Source: Aradus depressus (Eukaryota > Arthropoda > Insecta > Hemiptera > Aradidae). From it: a DNA stretch of 64,000 nt. The translations under genes and the position numbers were made by a program. The DNA lies in assembly GCA_963662175.1 (NCBI GenBank), contig OY759222.1, positions 12,224,222 through 12,288,221 of the forward strand. Reading direction: 5' to 3'. Below, piece after piece: positions 35,301 through 49,143 of the stretch (positions within the stretch are counted from its first letter, which is position 1; each line of letters begins with the position of its first letter). A model generated the notes under the pieces. That model did not search any database, was not told where the DNA came from, and worked only from the letters and a program-made list of their open reading frames with translations.

Positions 35301-38300
35301 ATTCTGATTGGTGCGACGTGAGGGGCAGATTATATGTTCCGCGGGCGGCACGCCCACATACCCACCCATTGTGATTTATACATGTTCGAATTTTATTTTG
35401 TTTCAGATATAGATGTCAGTAAATATTGATAATCTGTCTAGAGCCCATCATCGCTTACAACAATGGAAATTGAGGTGTGGTCGAGCTAATTATAAGTACC
35501 AATTAATTTTTTAATATTATTAATTTAATCATTTTAATGTGTGTATTTTTTTATACATGACACAGCCTAGATAAAGTTAGCCTAGTTAAGACTAGACAAA
35601 TGGTGTAGAGTCCACTAACCTTGACCACTCTAGACTCCTTGTATTTGACAGTTGCATTGTTACACACCTACTATTGTATCATTGCTATCGTCAGGTTATT
35701 ATCGTTATGATAGGGCCTCGGTCCGATTGTCTACTCCGATCCTATCATCCTAAATGTTCCGTCAAATCACATCAATCACTGGCTATTATCTGTCTGTGAT
35801 ATTTTGGAACAGTATTGTCACATCTGTCATCTGTCTGGCTAACTGTTACCTAGGACCTGTTTCATAAAAGTAGGTACCATTTATGTACAAATACATTTCT
35901 GTTCATATAGTGGAAAGCTAAATAAAATACATAAAACCTAATAAGGGGGCGTTCAAGTATTACTTAACGCAAGAAAAACTTTTCAACTTCAAGTTGTTTG
36001 TTGTTATTTATATTACTAGTATTGTTTAGTCAACAACGTTCATATGTAACACACGGCTAATCCCTCTCTCAGTTGCATCATCCTTCGAAGAACATCATTT
36101 TTGTTTGTATTTTAATTTCACCATTTTCACCACACTGTGGTTGTCAACAAAAAGATATTTTTTCATTTTATTTCTCTTCGTGAGCTCACGTTAATATTTT
36201 CAGTTTTAATTATGTCCTAAATTTTGCCTATCCTAAATTTTTATTCACCTAGGATAGGGGTCTTTAACGAGTACCTGACATCGTACAGGCTCGGAACCAT
36301 CGCTTAACGTCCCATCCGAAGGACGGCGTGCTTAAGTTTATTTTACCTCCCATATATTTAATTTTTTACTTCAAAACCGCATAAGGATGGCACCTATTAA
36401 TTTCCCCCCTATAATACCCTAATAACTGCCGATGTAATGAATGTATCGACACACAATTTAATATGAGGCTTTAAAAGGCACTATGTAAGTCAAATATTGA
36501 GTTTTAGCATTAACGGTCTTTGGAGGGAGAGCGAAAACTTAATTGATGAAACCTTGCTAGGGAAGTACTTAGTCGGTTTAAAAAAAAAATGTATTCATAG
36601 ATGTGCCACTGATGATGACACTCGGAAATAAAACAGTGAGAAGACAATGCCTTTTATTACTTTGATATACAGTAGAACCTCTTTTAGTCGAAAACCTCCA
36701 AAACTCGAAAAAAACGTTTTCTTCCTTTCCCTTCAAGCCCCAAAACCTCCATTACTCGAAATCTCAACCCTCTATTAGTCGAAATAATCAGTGAGTCCCT
36801 ACAAGCCATTTTGGTATATATTTTCCCTCTATAAATCGAAAAAATAAATTGGACCTCTGTATCTCGAACATAGCAATGTTTTATTTTACAACCTTTACAA
36901 CTCGATTATTTGAAACTTATTACCTCTGTAGCTCGAAGAAAAATAAGTTACCAACTTTTAGAATTTGCCGACAATATACACCATTGTTTCATATAAAACA
37001 ATTTAGGAGTATACAATAAATAGGATTACTAATTGTAGAAGAAATGATATTTTGTGTCCATTGAAAAATTGTCAGAGGTAGTAGAATTTTCTGTTCTTTA
37101 TACCTTAGATAATGCTATAGATAGAGAACAACCGAATTATCAAAAGCAAAAAAAAATTACTGACTTTTTTTAATACCTACATATACGTACTACGTATTTT
37201 TTATTTTAAGGTTTTGGGGGCCATGGTGGCCGTGCGGGCTAGAGCGTAGGGCTTTGGTCGCATGGTCTCACCATGGTTTGCGGGTTCGAATCCCGCCCGG
37301 GAGTGAGTTTTATAGAACTCCCTCCCGGGGCCATGGATGTCTTAAATAATTATATATAACACATTGACATGGCTAATATGCACCGTACGTAAAAAAAAAA
37401 AAAATTTAAGGTTGTTTTGAAATAATGTTGATTTATAATAAAAATAAATGTGTTCGTTACCTCTGTAACTTGAATTTTTATTTACTTCACCCCTCTAACT
37501 CAAAATTAGTTATAATGAATCTGCCTAAGTCGAAATCCTCCATAAGTCGAAAACTCTGTAACTCGATTTTTTTGGCGTCTCCCTTGATGTTCGACTTATA
37601 GAGGTTCTACTGTATATATATAAATTTTTCTTCATTTTTTCTTTATTTGGTAGACTGGACATGGAAGGTTTGGCAAGCAGATGGCTCATTTGTAGTCCAT
37701 ACCAAGCGAGTCGTTCAGAGATCCACTGAGAATATCAAACAGGAAGCTGACCTTAACACTGAGACCTCTCTTCCTAGCGAACAGCACGACATCTGTAGTA
37801 AACATTCAACTAAGGAACTTGTTCAAGACGCTATATTCAAAGTTGAAACTGTTTCCATGTCTAAGTTATGTTTGAGTTTCAATGCCAACTTCCAGTCAAC
37901 AGTGATACCTGCTATTAAACTGATATGATGACTTCAGATGGGCTTGTCAATCTGTATGTTAACTTCAATATAGAAGCCTTGAAAAGTGAATTTAATAATT
38001 ATTTTTGAAATCAAACCAATTTTTTAACCTAATTTAGACTGTATGAAAGAAACTCAAAAAAATCAATATTTGACTTACATGGTGGCTTTTGAAACCTCAT
38101 ACTATTTGTGTTAAGTAACACTTATTACATCGGCAGTCAATTCAAATTTCAACACACCCCCTCAATTTTAATTCCCAATAAATATATTCTTGAATTCAAA
38201 TCGTTAATATATAGGTTAGGTTAGGTTTTATGACACATGCCCGGGCTTTAACTACGAGGTTATATCGCCTACTACCAGAGCGCTCTTTCATCACTCTGGT

Positions 38301-41300
38301 GGGCATGAGCCCGACTCAACTGTGGGAGTCCTAAATTTTTATTCACCATCCGAAGGACGGCGTGCTTAAGTTTATATATATATATACTTTCGACACTAAA
38401 TCGTTGATGAAATATTCTTTGATGTGTATATAACTCCTTCCAACTTTCATTCTTCATTGCTTCTATGTAGCTTTTTGGAACGTTGCTGTGAAACAAAGCA
38501 ATAAGCTTGATATAATTCATAATCTTCAAATCTTTTGTGCTTTTTCCTGACAGATGATTGCTCCAATTCATCGTTGGCTGAAGTCTCTTCTTTGAAATGT
38601 TGTCCTGATAATGTTGAATTGTGGTTACCGTTTTCTACTATTTGTGTCAATATTTATTACATCGGCAGTTATTAAGAGTTTATGAGTTGAGCCCCCTCCT
38701 CTGATCCTGCCTACCCTTTGGCTGATTTCGCTGAAAATCAATAGGTGTCGTCTTTATAGGATTTTGGATACACATATAAAATTTCGTATCGATATATTAA
38801 TTCTATCGGGAGTTATTCTGTTCACAATCACACTCCTATAGTGTGATAATAAAATTGTGTTGTTAAATAAAACTAATAAATATAAATAGATAAATAATAA
38901 TTAATAATTGAATTAATAAAATTAAACAAATGAAATAATAATAAATAAATAAAGAATAAATTACCACATTCCCTGTAGAAATTTTGATTTCTACAGTAAT
39001 TTCCGAAAAGGGCCCTAAAAAAATATCATAAGTTCCAGACGTTCAAGTTTTTAAGAAAGTGCACGCATTACAAAAAAAAAATCAATTAATCAACTTTTCA
39101 TTTGGATTTCTAAAGAAATGCCATATTTTTTTCTAAATTTTGCAAAAATATTAAATCTAATCCAAAAGTTTTTAAATTATTTTACTGGGCCAACAGGGAA
39201 AATGAATAGCCTAGAATTTACGAGAACAAATAATTGGGTTTATTTTCTTACATCTACATTATAAAATTAAAAACTAAACATTAGTAGTTATAGTATTAGA
39301 AGTTATTGATATATATTATTGAAATATGGATTTCGGGCACAATGTAATCAGATCCAAATTACCACATGAGACTTCTTCATTCCAATTTTCAAGTTCATAG
39401 TCAAAACGTATTCAGGGCACTTGGGAAACTTGGAAATCCTTTGAAAACTCGATCTTGAATTTTCGCACGATAACTATACTTCCTTATAATCAAGGTATAT
39501 GGAAGTAAAAAAACAAAAATATTTCAAACATTGTATCATATGTTGAGGCACACTTTACATTGTTTTTTTAAATTCAAAAAATAAATCGAAAATTGTATGC
39601 TATTGGAAATTCCCATATTGGAAGAGTGTGAAGAGGTTCAAGGCCTACGGGAGGATCTGGCTCAATTCCAATGGGATAGAATTTCAAATCATGTTTCCAA
39701 GATGTACGGTCACACGTTCTCACTGGGAATCCCTGTTCAGTGTTTCTATCTAACAAAGCTAACGTCAGTGGAATATATACATTTATTAAAACCTCGATTT
39801 TACCAACTCTGTTATAACGAACCCTCACTTATTACCAGAGCCTGCATTTTTATGCAATTGCATATTTTGTTTGCGTCCTTAATTTAAAAAAAAATGTCAT
39901 TACTAATTAGAGTACTTAGATGCAATTAAGCCTAATTTTAATTTGCATATGTTTGCATATTTAGTGATAAATGCACATATATTTGCGTATTTTGATGTTC
40001 TAATAAAAAAATTAATAAAACAAAAAATGTGTTAGAAATAAAAATATTAAAATACAACCTTGGAAATGAAATTCCAGTTTACAATCTTCGCCGACAAAAA
40101 AGAACGCTAGTCCTCAATAATTGACTTTGAATAAGGTGTAATGTCATTTCTCAGCTCTTCATCTCTCCATTTTCGCCGTTACACACGACACTCAGTTTCA
40201 GTTTGATACTTACTTTCAGTACGAAAGTTTGTATAAATATATTTTTTCCTTAACAATGCCGAAAGCTAGTTCACCGTTTTCCTGTAAATTGATACATTGG
40301 ACCGAGCATTCAATAACAAACCTGTAAATGTTTTTAAAACTGATGGAAAAGTTGTTTTTTCCAATCATTGTTCAAAACAAGTTCCATGTGAAAGAAAATC
40401 ACAGATTGCCAGCATGTGAATACAGGTGAGCTCTTTTGTCATTTTCTCTTCCTTTTTACTCAGCGCAGTTATTTTTTCACTATTTAAAGTTTTAGCTATG
40501 TTTCTTTTTTCTTTTTTTAAATACGTTAGTTATTAATTGTTGTTTTTTCTTTTCTCATATTTTTGTTAAAAAAAAAAAGGGTTTTATAGATACTAGGTAT
40601 ATTATGTTATTATGTACGTTCATATTTTGCTGTTTTTTGGTAGTCCAGTATTTGTATTATCATATTTTGGTCTAAAAAAAATACAACAAAATGTTTAAGT
40701 CATTTAGGTTTAATTTTTGAATTTCCTCCTCCAATTTATTTTTCAGTTCAGAACATATGGAACTACTTTACTGCACATTCATATATTTATTTGAATACTT
40801 TAGCTGTTTTATTGCATATTTTGACCATTTTTGCTGCAAATTTTGCTCTATAATATACCATTTTTTATTGCATATTATATATATTTGGCAGTTTTTGACT
40901 GCATAAAAAACCAGACTCTGTTTATTACAAAAACCTTGGTTGAAAAATAGATGGCGTGGTATAGCGCTTACCTCGGTTCTAACGAATTGTTAGTTTACAA
41001 ATAAATACGAAAGCATTTCTCTATCCCTGGAATTTTACTCCATCCTGCTATGAAGAACTTTTCAAAGAAACAGCCCAATTTCATTCTGGATACATATTTG
41101 TTCATAACTTTTGCACGAATTACGACGAATGACAGGACAAGGCTTCTTGAATTCAAGATAGTTATTATTGTCCGGGCTTTAACTACAAGGTCATATCGCC
41201 TACTACCAGAGAGATCTTTCGTCGCTCTGGTGGACTCTGGCCGACTCACCGAGGCTACTCAGATTTTCTTATCTAGGGAAAGGGGGTCTTTAACCATCGC

Positions 41301-44300
41301 TTAGCGGCCCCTCCGAAGGACGTCGTGCTAAGGTTTTTTACCTCCCAAATAAAAAATGTAAGGGCTTCGGAATCCACGATCTTGATCTCAGTAGACGAGC
41401 GTGATACCTCTGAGCTACCGGCGCCTTCTCTTGCAATATATACATATTTATAATAGAATCAGTCAGGTATATATATGGATTTCCATTTAAACTAATTTTT
41501 GGTTAAGCCGGTAGCTCAGTGGTATGCGTGCTTGCCTTCTGAGCTCAAGGTCGTGGGTTCGAAACCCGACCGAGGCCCTTAGTTTATTTTAGCTGGGAGG
41601 TAAAATAAACTTAAGTACGCCGTCCTTCGGATGGGACGTTAAGCGATGGTCCCGAGCCTGTACGATGTCAGGTACTCGTTAAAGACCCCTACCCTAGGTA
41701 AATAAAAATTTAGAGTAGGCAACATTTTGGACTCCCACAGTAGAGACGGGCTCATGTCCACCAGAGTGACGAAAGAGCACTCTGGTAGTAGGCGATATGA
41801 CCTCATAGTTAAAGCCCGGGCATGAGTAATAAAACCTAACCTAACCTATATATAGAGAGAGAGGGCGCCGGTAGCTCAATGGTATGCGTGCTGGACTTCT
41901 GAGCTCAAGATCGTGGGTTCGAAACCCAACCGAGGCCTTTAGTTTATTTTATCTGGGAGGTAAAATAAACTGAAGCACGCCGTCCTTCGGATGGGACGTT
42001 AAGCGATGGTCCCGAGCCTGTACGATGTCAGGTACTCGTTAAAGACCCCCCCCCCCCCCCCCCCCCCCCCCCTACCCTAGGTAAATAAAAGTTATTTAGG
42101 GTATGCAAAATTTAGGAGTCCCCATTATCAAGGATAAGTATCAGTTTCCGATCTGAGACCAATGCTGCTAAGAACATAGAAAACTGCTACTTTACAGGAA
42201 CAACAAATTGTTACTGCTTCTAAAACATATTATGTTACATTTTGGATATATAAAATAACAATATAAGTATACCCTCGGAAAAACACCTGTTATGTACTTC
42301 CCCAGAACACATTAATCAAGTTTCCGTTCTCCCTTCACAACCTATCCACCTTTTGGGCTAAAAATTAGTTGACTTACATAGGGGTTTCTGAAGTATTAAA
42401 CGTTGTGTCTTTATTACTTCGGCAGTTATTGAGGTTTAATTAGTTATTAATTTAAACCCCCCTCTACTAATCTGCCTTCCTTTCTGTCGATTACATGGAA
42501 AATTATTAGTTGTCGTCCTTATGAGGTTTTGAATTTAAATACACAATTTTGTGTCGCTACACTCATTGTAATGAAGTTATAACAGTTTTTTTGTTAAGCC
42601 TCCCCCCTGATTGTCCCCTTTCTTCGGCTGATTTGATTGAAAATCAATAAGTGTCGTCGTTAGAGAGTTCTAGAGTTACATATAATGTGAATCACCGACT
42701 ATTTTTTTAAATTATTTTATTGAAAAATCTCATTCATTCGGATGTGGAAGATATATAAATGATGATCACTTGCCAACGCCTCTCCACTGAATAAATCGCT
42801 TCAGTCTATCCCGAAGACAATCATAAGTTGAGGGCGCTGGTAGCTCAGTGGTATGCGTGTTCACCTTCTGAGCTCAAGTACGTGGGTTCAAAACCCGACC
42901 GAGGCCCATAGTTCATTTTATCTGGGAGGTAAAATAAACTTAAGCACGCCATCCTTCGGATGGGACGTTAAGCGATGGTCCCGAGCCTGTACGATGTCAG
43001 GTACTCGTTAAAGATCCCTGCGCTAGGTGAATAAAAATTTAGGGTAGGCAAAATTTAGGACTCCCACAGTGGAGTCGGACTCATGTCCACCAGAGTGACG
43101 AAAGAGCTCTCTGGTAGTAGGCGATATGACCTCGTAGTTAAAGCCCGGACATGAGTCTTAAAACCTAACCTAACCAATCATAAGTTTTTTTTTTTTTTTT
43201 TTTTTACCTCTTGGCCTGATGTTCCGATAAGTTGTTCATATGTATAACAAATAAGTTCGAAATAAATAAATACTTCTGAAAATAAGATAAATTATTGTCT
43301 AAATCTAGGAATCATATTTACCATATTATCATTTGGATGTTTCGACATGTTCATGTTTTTTTTTAAATGTATTTTGCACTAAGAATTCATACAATTATCA
43401 TGAGTTAATCTTCTAGACTGTCTGATTGGTTTTTAATTGCAATTTTTTCTATTTTCATTTCAGACAATAATAATTACCTTCAAAAACTGACAAAAAAATA
43501 GTCGTCAGTGAATCACCGGCATTATACTTCCCCAGATCGAATTAATCAATTAACTTGAAACAGTATCAGAATAAAGATTATTTTTCATTTTCATTTAATG
43601 CATTATGCTATGTCCAATTTTATTTATTTATTTTATTCATTTAGATATTTATATAGCTACAATTATTTTAGTATATTTCTTCATAATTAAGCTGTTCACT
43701 TTAATTTTTTATTTATCTTTATTTATTGTGGTCTAGTTCATGCACTGTAGCACTATTTTATTTATTTTTGTATTTTTGTCTGATACTTTATTTAATTGTT
43801 TATTTTCTTTTTGACTCCATGAATTTATTCTTAGGGGACCTCGGTCCCGGAGTAACACCCCATTCCAAATGAAGAGCACGGGGAAAGAACCAGGTTTGTC
43901 ATTTTTTTCTCGAATGTGAGATATCGCCACTACAGTATAGTACATTAAACATATTTCACGATTCACCATCGTTACGGGCTTCAAAAAGACGGCTTGTCAC
44001 TACGAAAACGGAAAGTGAAAATATGACGTGCGGGGAATTGATAGATACGGACTTTCTCAATTTTCTCAATTTCAACATCTGGTGAAAAACCTGGTTCTTT
44101 GCCCGTGCTCTTCATTTAGTTTAATTTCATTCAAAACCAGTTGAACGTTTAATCAACAGTTGACTTACATAGGGGTTCCTAAATCCATATACTAAATTTT
44201 ATGTTCATAAATTCATTAAATCGGCAATTATTAGGGTATTTGAATAAAAACCCCTCCCCAGAACCCTCCTTTCCCTTCAGCCGATATCGTTGTAATTAAT

Positions 44301-47300
44301 GTATCGACACAAAATTTCCACATCAGTTTTCAGCGGAATCGGCTGGAGAGAAGGGGGGGTTCAGGGGCCCCTAATAACTGCCGATGTAAAGAATTTATCG
44401 ACACTAAATTTAGTATGAGGATTTAGGAGCCCCTATTGAATATGGAGGATTAGGCAACTATTGAATATAAGCGCAAAGGGTCGAACGGTATTGGAGGGGG
44501 GGCGAAAAGTTAATTGATTAATACGTTCTGGGGAAGTACATAGCCGGTAATTCAGCGATGACTTTATTATTATTTTTTAATGGTTACTTACCCAGACAGG
44601 CGTACTTGGACTGCTCACTCATATAGCCCCAGTTGGCTCCAGTGAACTGCCAGAAGAAGGCTGCCAGAGGGATGGTCATGAAGACATTCTCAGGGCCACC
44701 AGCCTCGATCAGGAGTACATTCCAGTCGAGGATCTGAAACATTGTGTATAGTCGTTAGGACGAAGTTCTCGTAGGTAAGTTCCCAATAATGGGTGTCATT
44801 CTATATTCTTTCCCAAAAACATAGAGCCGTTTTTGTCATTGTAACAAATCAGAACCGAAAAATGTTTGTTCGGGCATGAAGTCAAATCGGCTGCAACCAA
44901 AGGTCTTTTGGTCGATATGGTGGACATGAGCCCGACTCTGTTGTGACCTACCCAGTTTTAGTTAAGATAGGGGGTCTTTAACGAGTACCTGACATCGCAC
45001 AGGCCGAGACTGCCATTTAATGTCCCTTATCAGGGACAGACGGCTTTTAAAATGTTCTCGTAACAATCGAGATGACCGGGGGGGGGGGGGGGGAGGGGGG
45101 GGGAATCCATATGTTTTGAATAGATGTATTTTAGAGAGTTTCACAAGCCAGTCTTAAGCCCTCAGTGCTTATGGGGTCTGTTGCGGAGCTTTCAAGAGCA
45201 GTCAGAGAGCCCTTCGACAGGTTGTTTAGCCTTTGTAGCTAGCCTTAGAAAGAGTCTTTTGAGAGCTTCTTTGTGGAGCCATACAAAGAGCCTTTAGAGA
45301 ATTTGCATATGGAGCTTTACAAAGAGCCCTTAGAGAGATTGCATATGAAGCTTTACAAAGAGCCCATCGAGAGCATGCATATGGAGCCTTACAAAGAGCC
45401 CATCGAGAGCATGCATATGGAGCTTTACAAAGAGCCCATCGAGAGCTTGCTTATGTAGCCTTACAAAGAACCCTTCGAGAGTTTGCTTATGAAGGACAGT
45501 CAGACAGCCCATCGAAAGCATGCATACGGAGCTTTACAAAGGGCCCTTAGAGAGCTTGCATATGGAGCTTTACAAAGAGCCCTTAGAGAGCTTGCCTGTT
45601 TAGCCCGACAAAGAGCTCATGTGGACTGGCCCCAGCTAGTGTGCTACGCTCCAGCAACCCATATAATGAGACCTCACTGCCCTCTGATATTTCACAGTTC
45701 AACACACCTCCAGGACCTTGCCTCTGTCCCACTATTACTTTTCCACTTCTCATGTACTTATTTCAAATATCAGCTTTTTGCGATTAATTATACACTATGT
45801 ATATAGGTAATACAAAATTCATTGTCCTTAACTTCGTTTTTTCCTCCTGTGTTTCTTCTAAATTGTATACTATGGGTCAACTCTTAATATAATTGTAAAC
45901 GGTGAAAGGAACTATTGTAATGATATATATAGTTTTTAGCTATTTATAAACTTATTATTTAGTTACTGTCCCCGACATAAATAGTAATTTGGCGCAGCCT
46001 CCATACACAGGGAGAGAAAAGCATAATGATTTTCTTCGGTGCACAAAAATTGCAATGATTGCTCCGTATTTAACGAAATTGTAGGACATGTACTGACAAA
46101 CTACCTTGAATTGTTCAGATCCGTCTGACTATCCGAGGAAACATAGGGAGATCTATCAGAAAGATTACAATAATTGTTAGGACTGGAGATTATCTTGGAA
46201 TATGCTCTCGGTTTAATTAGCCGTTTGTTATTTCTCTGGTTTTGCCCACGTAAATACACTTATATTCCCTCAGCTATACAAAGTATAGGGGAAGGTATAT
46301 AATCGGTTAGAAATTTGATGGGGAGTATTCAACGGAATTTCATGTTTTCCTACCTCCTGATTCCAAAAATGAAAAAAAAAGGTCTGTCTGGGTAGTTTAC
46401 AATCCAAGCGGTAGTTAGGTATCCTTTTTCAGCCCCTACGGGGTTTTCCTATCCCTTCTGTACAGTCAACATCCGAAACATGCAAAAACATAAAAAATGA
46501 TATTTCGTCCCAAATCGGGATCTTAAAAATTTTAAAAAAAATTTAAATAGTATGTGTTAATTAAATGCATATATGAAATGAATTAAAGATAACAATTGTT
46601 AATATAAGAATAAAAATAAAATAAAAAGTTTTATAAAATAAAATATACAGTTTTTTGAGAGAGTAAGTACGTTATACACAGAGACTGGAGGATTATATTA
46701 TTGATGAGTATTTGAGATTGGTCTCATCGTTCATACAATTTACTATTACTATTTCAAATTTTTTATTTTTAATATCCCAATTTGGGACGAAATGTCAGTT
46801 TTTATGTTTTTACAAATTTCAAATATTAACTGTACAGAAAAAGGATACCTACCTACCGTTTGGATTGTAAACTACCTAGTTGAACTTCAATTTAGTATTT
46901 GTTGTCGTGGCTGAAGATGGTAGCAATACCGAAAGTACTCCCATATTATATATTATTTGTGAAATAGACAATATTTTTTTTAAAACATACGTTTTCTTTA
47001 TTTTTATCAAGTGTTTCACAATATCTCTGCAAAAATGTTAAGTATCATTAAGAATGCTGTCTGTAAGTGTATGTGAACACGATTACTTCCGATAGAACGA
47101 ATGTATCGACACGAAATTTTATATGTGTAAGGATGACACTTATTTTCAGCTAAATCAGCCTAAGGGGAATGGGGGATTAGGGGAAGAGGGCTTAACACAA
47201 AAATTAACATACTTGATGAAACATTTTTAAAAAAATAAAATGAATATATAACAGAGAGGGGATCAGTCGTCTGCCCTCACGCATTCCTGCTGCCAGTTGT

Positions 47301-49085
47301 GAGTCAGATGGGGAACAGGAATTACGTATCTGTCCCCAACCATGAAATTTTAAATGGTTAATTTTTTTGTCGTTTTTGTTAGTTATTGCTTTAACTACAA
47401 GGTCATATCTCCTACTACCACAGCGCTCTTTCGTTGCTCTGGTGGACATGAGCCCGACTCGTTGCGTGCTCAAGGTTTTATTTTTCCTCTCAGATAAAAA
47501 ACCTCAGAGCCTCGACCGAGTTTCGAACACGCGATCTTGAGTTCAGTAGGCAAGCACGCTACGTCTGAGCTACCGGTGTCCTCAAAATTAAAAAATAAAG
47601 TGTTATATAAATTGAACTTTTTATAGGTTAGGTTAGGTTTTATGACTCATGCCCTGGCTTTAACTACGACGTCATATCGCCTACTACCAGAGCGCTCTTT
47701 CGTCACTCTGGTGGACATGAGCCCGACTCTACTCTGGAAGTCATAAATGCTGCCTACCCTAAATTTTTATTCACCTAGGGTAGGGGTCTTTAACGAGTAC
47801 CTGACATCGTACAGGCTCGGGACCATCGTTTAACATCCCATCCGAAGGACGGCGTGCTTAAGTTTATTTTACCTCCCAGATAAAATAAACTAAGGGCCTC
47901 GATCGGGTTTCGAACCCACGATCTTGACCTCAGAAGGCAAGCACGCATACCACTGAGCTACCGGCGCCCTCTTTTATATATTATATTTATTGGAATTTAA
48001 ATGTATTAACTATTTAGATTGTTATATTTTGTGAATAATTATATAGATATAGATATGTTCATTTTTAAAGCTTTTTGTCAATATATTTTTTGTTCTTAGT
48101 TTATTGAATTTATTTATTTATATTTATTCATTTTAGCGCATGTAGCCAATATTTTTATGTACTTGTTTTGGCAATTAGAATTTTATAACGTTCTTACTAA
48201 TTGGTGGGTTTTGTAGACTTTATAATGATGAGGCAACCTCGAAAGCCGGCTAGCATATAATAATAAAATCTGTATGAGGTCAGACTACACTTTTATCATT
48301 ATCAATTAAATACCATTTTTGTTTTTTTCTCCGATTGATTTATTATTTGTTCGGATACCCGATGCCTTCAAAATTTAAAAATTAATTGTTATATAAATTG
48401 AAATTTTTATAGGTTAGGTTAGGTTTTATGACTCATGCATGGGCTTTAACTACGAGGTCATATCGCCTACTACCAGAGCGCTCTTTCGTCACTCTGCTGG
48501 ACATGAGCCCGACTATTTGAGTCCTAAATTTTGCCTACCCTAAATTTTTATTCACCTAGGGGTCTTTAACGAGTACCTGACATTGTACAGAAGCGGAACC
48601 ATTGTTTAAGGTCCCAAACGAAGGACGGCGTGCTTACGTTTATTTTACATTCCAGCTAAAATAAACTAAGGGTCTCGTCCGGGTTTTCGAACCTGCGATC
48701 TTGAGCTTAGTGAGCATGCACGCATACCAAGCTACCAGCGCCCCCCTTCACCCTTTATTTATTAATTAAGGTAGTAATTATGACTCATGCCCGGGCTTTA
48801 ACAACTTGGTCACATCACCAACTACCAGATTCTACAGTGGGAGTTCTAAATGTTGCATACCTAGATTTATTCACATAGGGTAGAAGTATTCAAAGAGAAC
48901 CTTTTTGACAAACTTATTTGGTCGTGTGTGGGGTAAATTAGTCAGTTCAAAGGCTTGATGGCGAGTTTGATGGATGGCTTGACGATTTCAATGTCAGAAA
49001 TCGTCAAGCCATCAAACCATCAAACTTGTAGTTCTCCTTCTGTCCGATAGGATGTTGTACCAATGTTGCGGCTCACACCTCAGCA

Positions 49086-49143
<58 letters not shown>

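Noticed and set aside
37216..37300. tRNA-Leu/Ser-like gene (GGCCGTGCGGGC ... GGTTCGAATCC)
   Set aside because: Present five times with the same downstream body, A-tail and TSDs: SINE-B.
41513..41590. tRNA gene suggested by box A and box B (GGTAGCTCAGTGG ... GGTTCGAAACC)
   Set aside because: The same head occurs in about 30 copies, each continuing into the same 260-bp body and a CCTAA tail, so it is a SINE head. No copy has a clean cloverleaf with a terminator directly after it.
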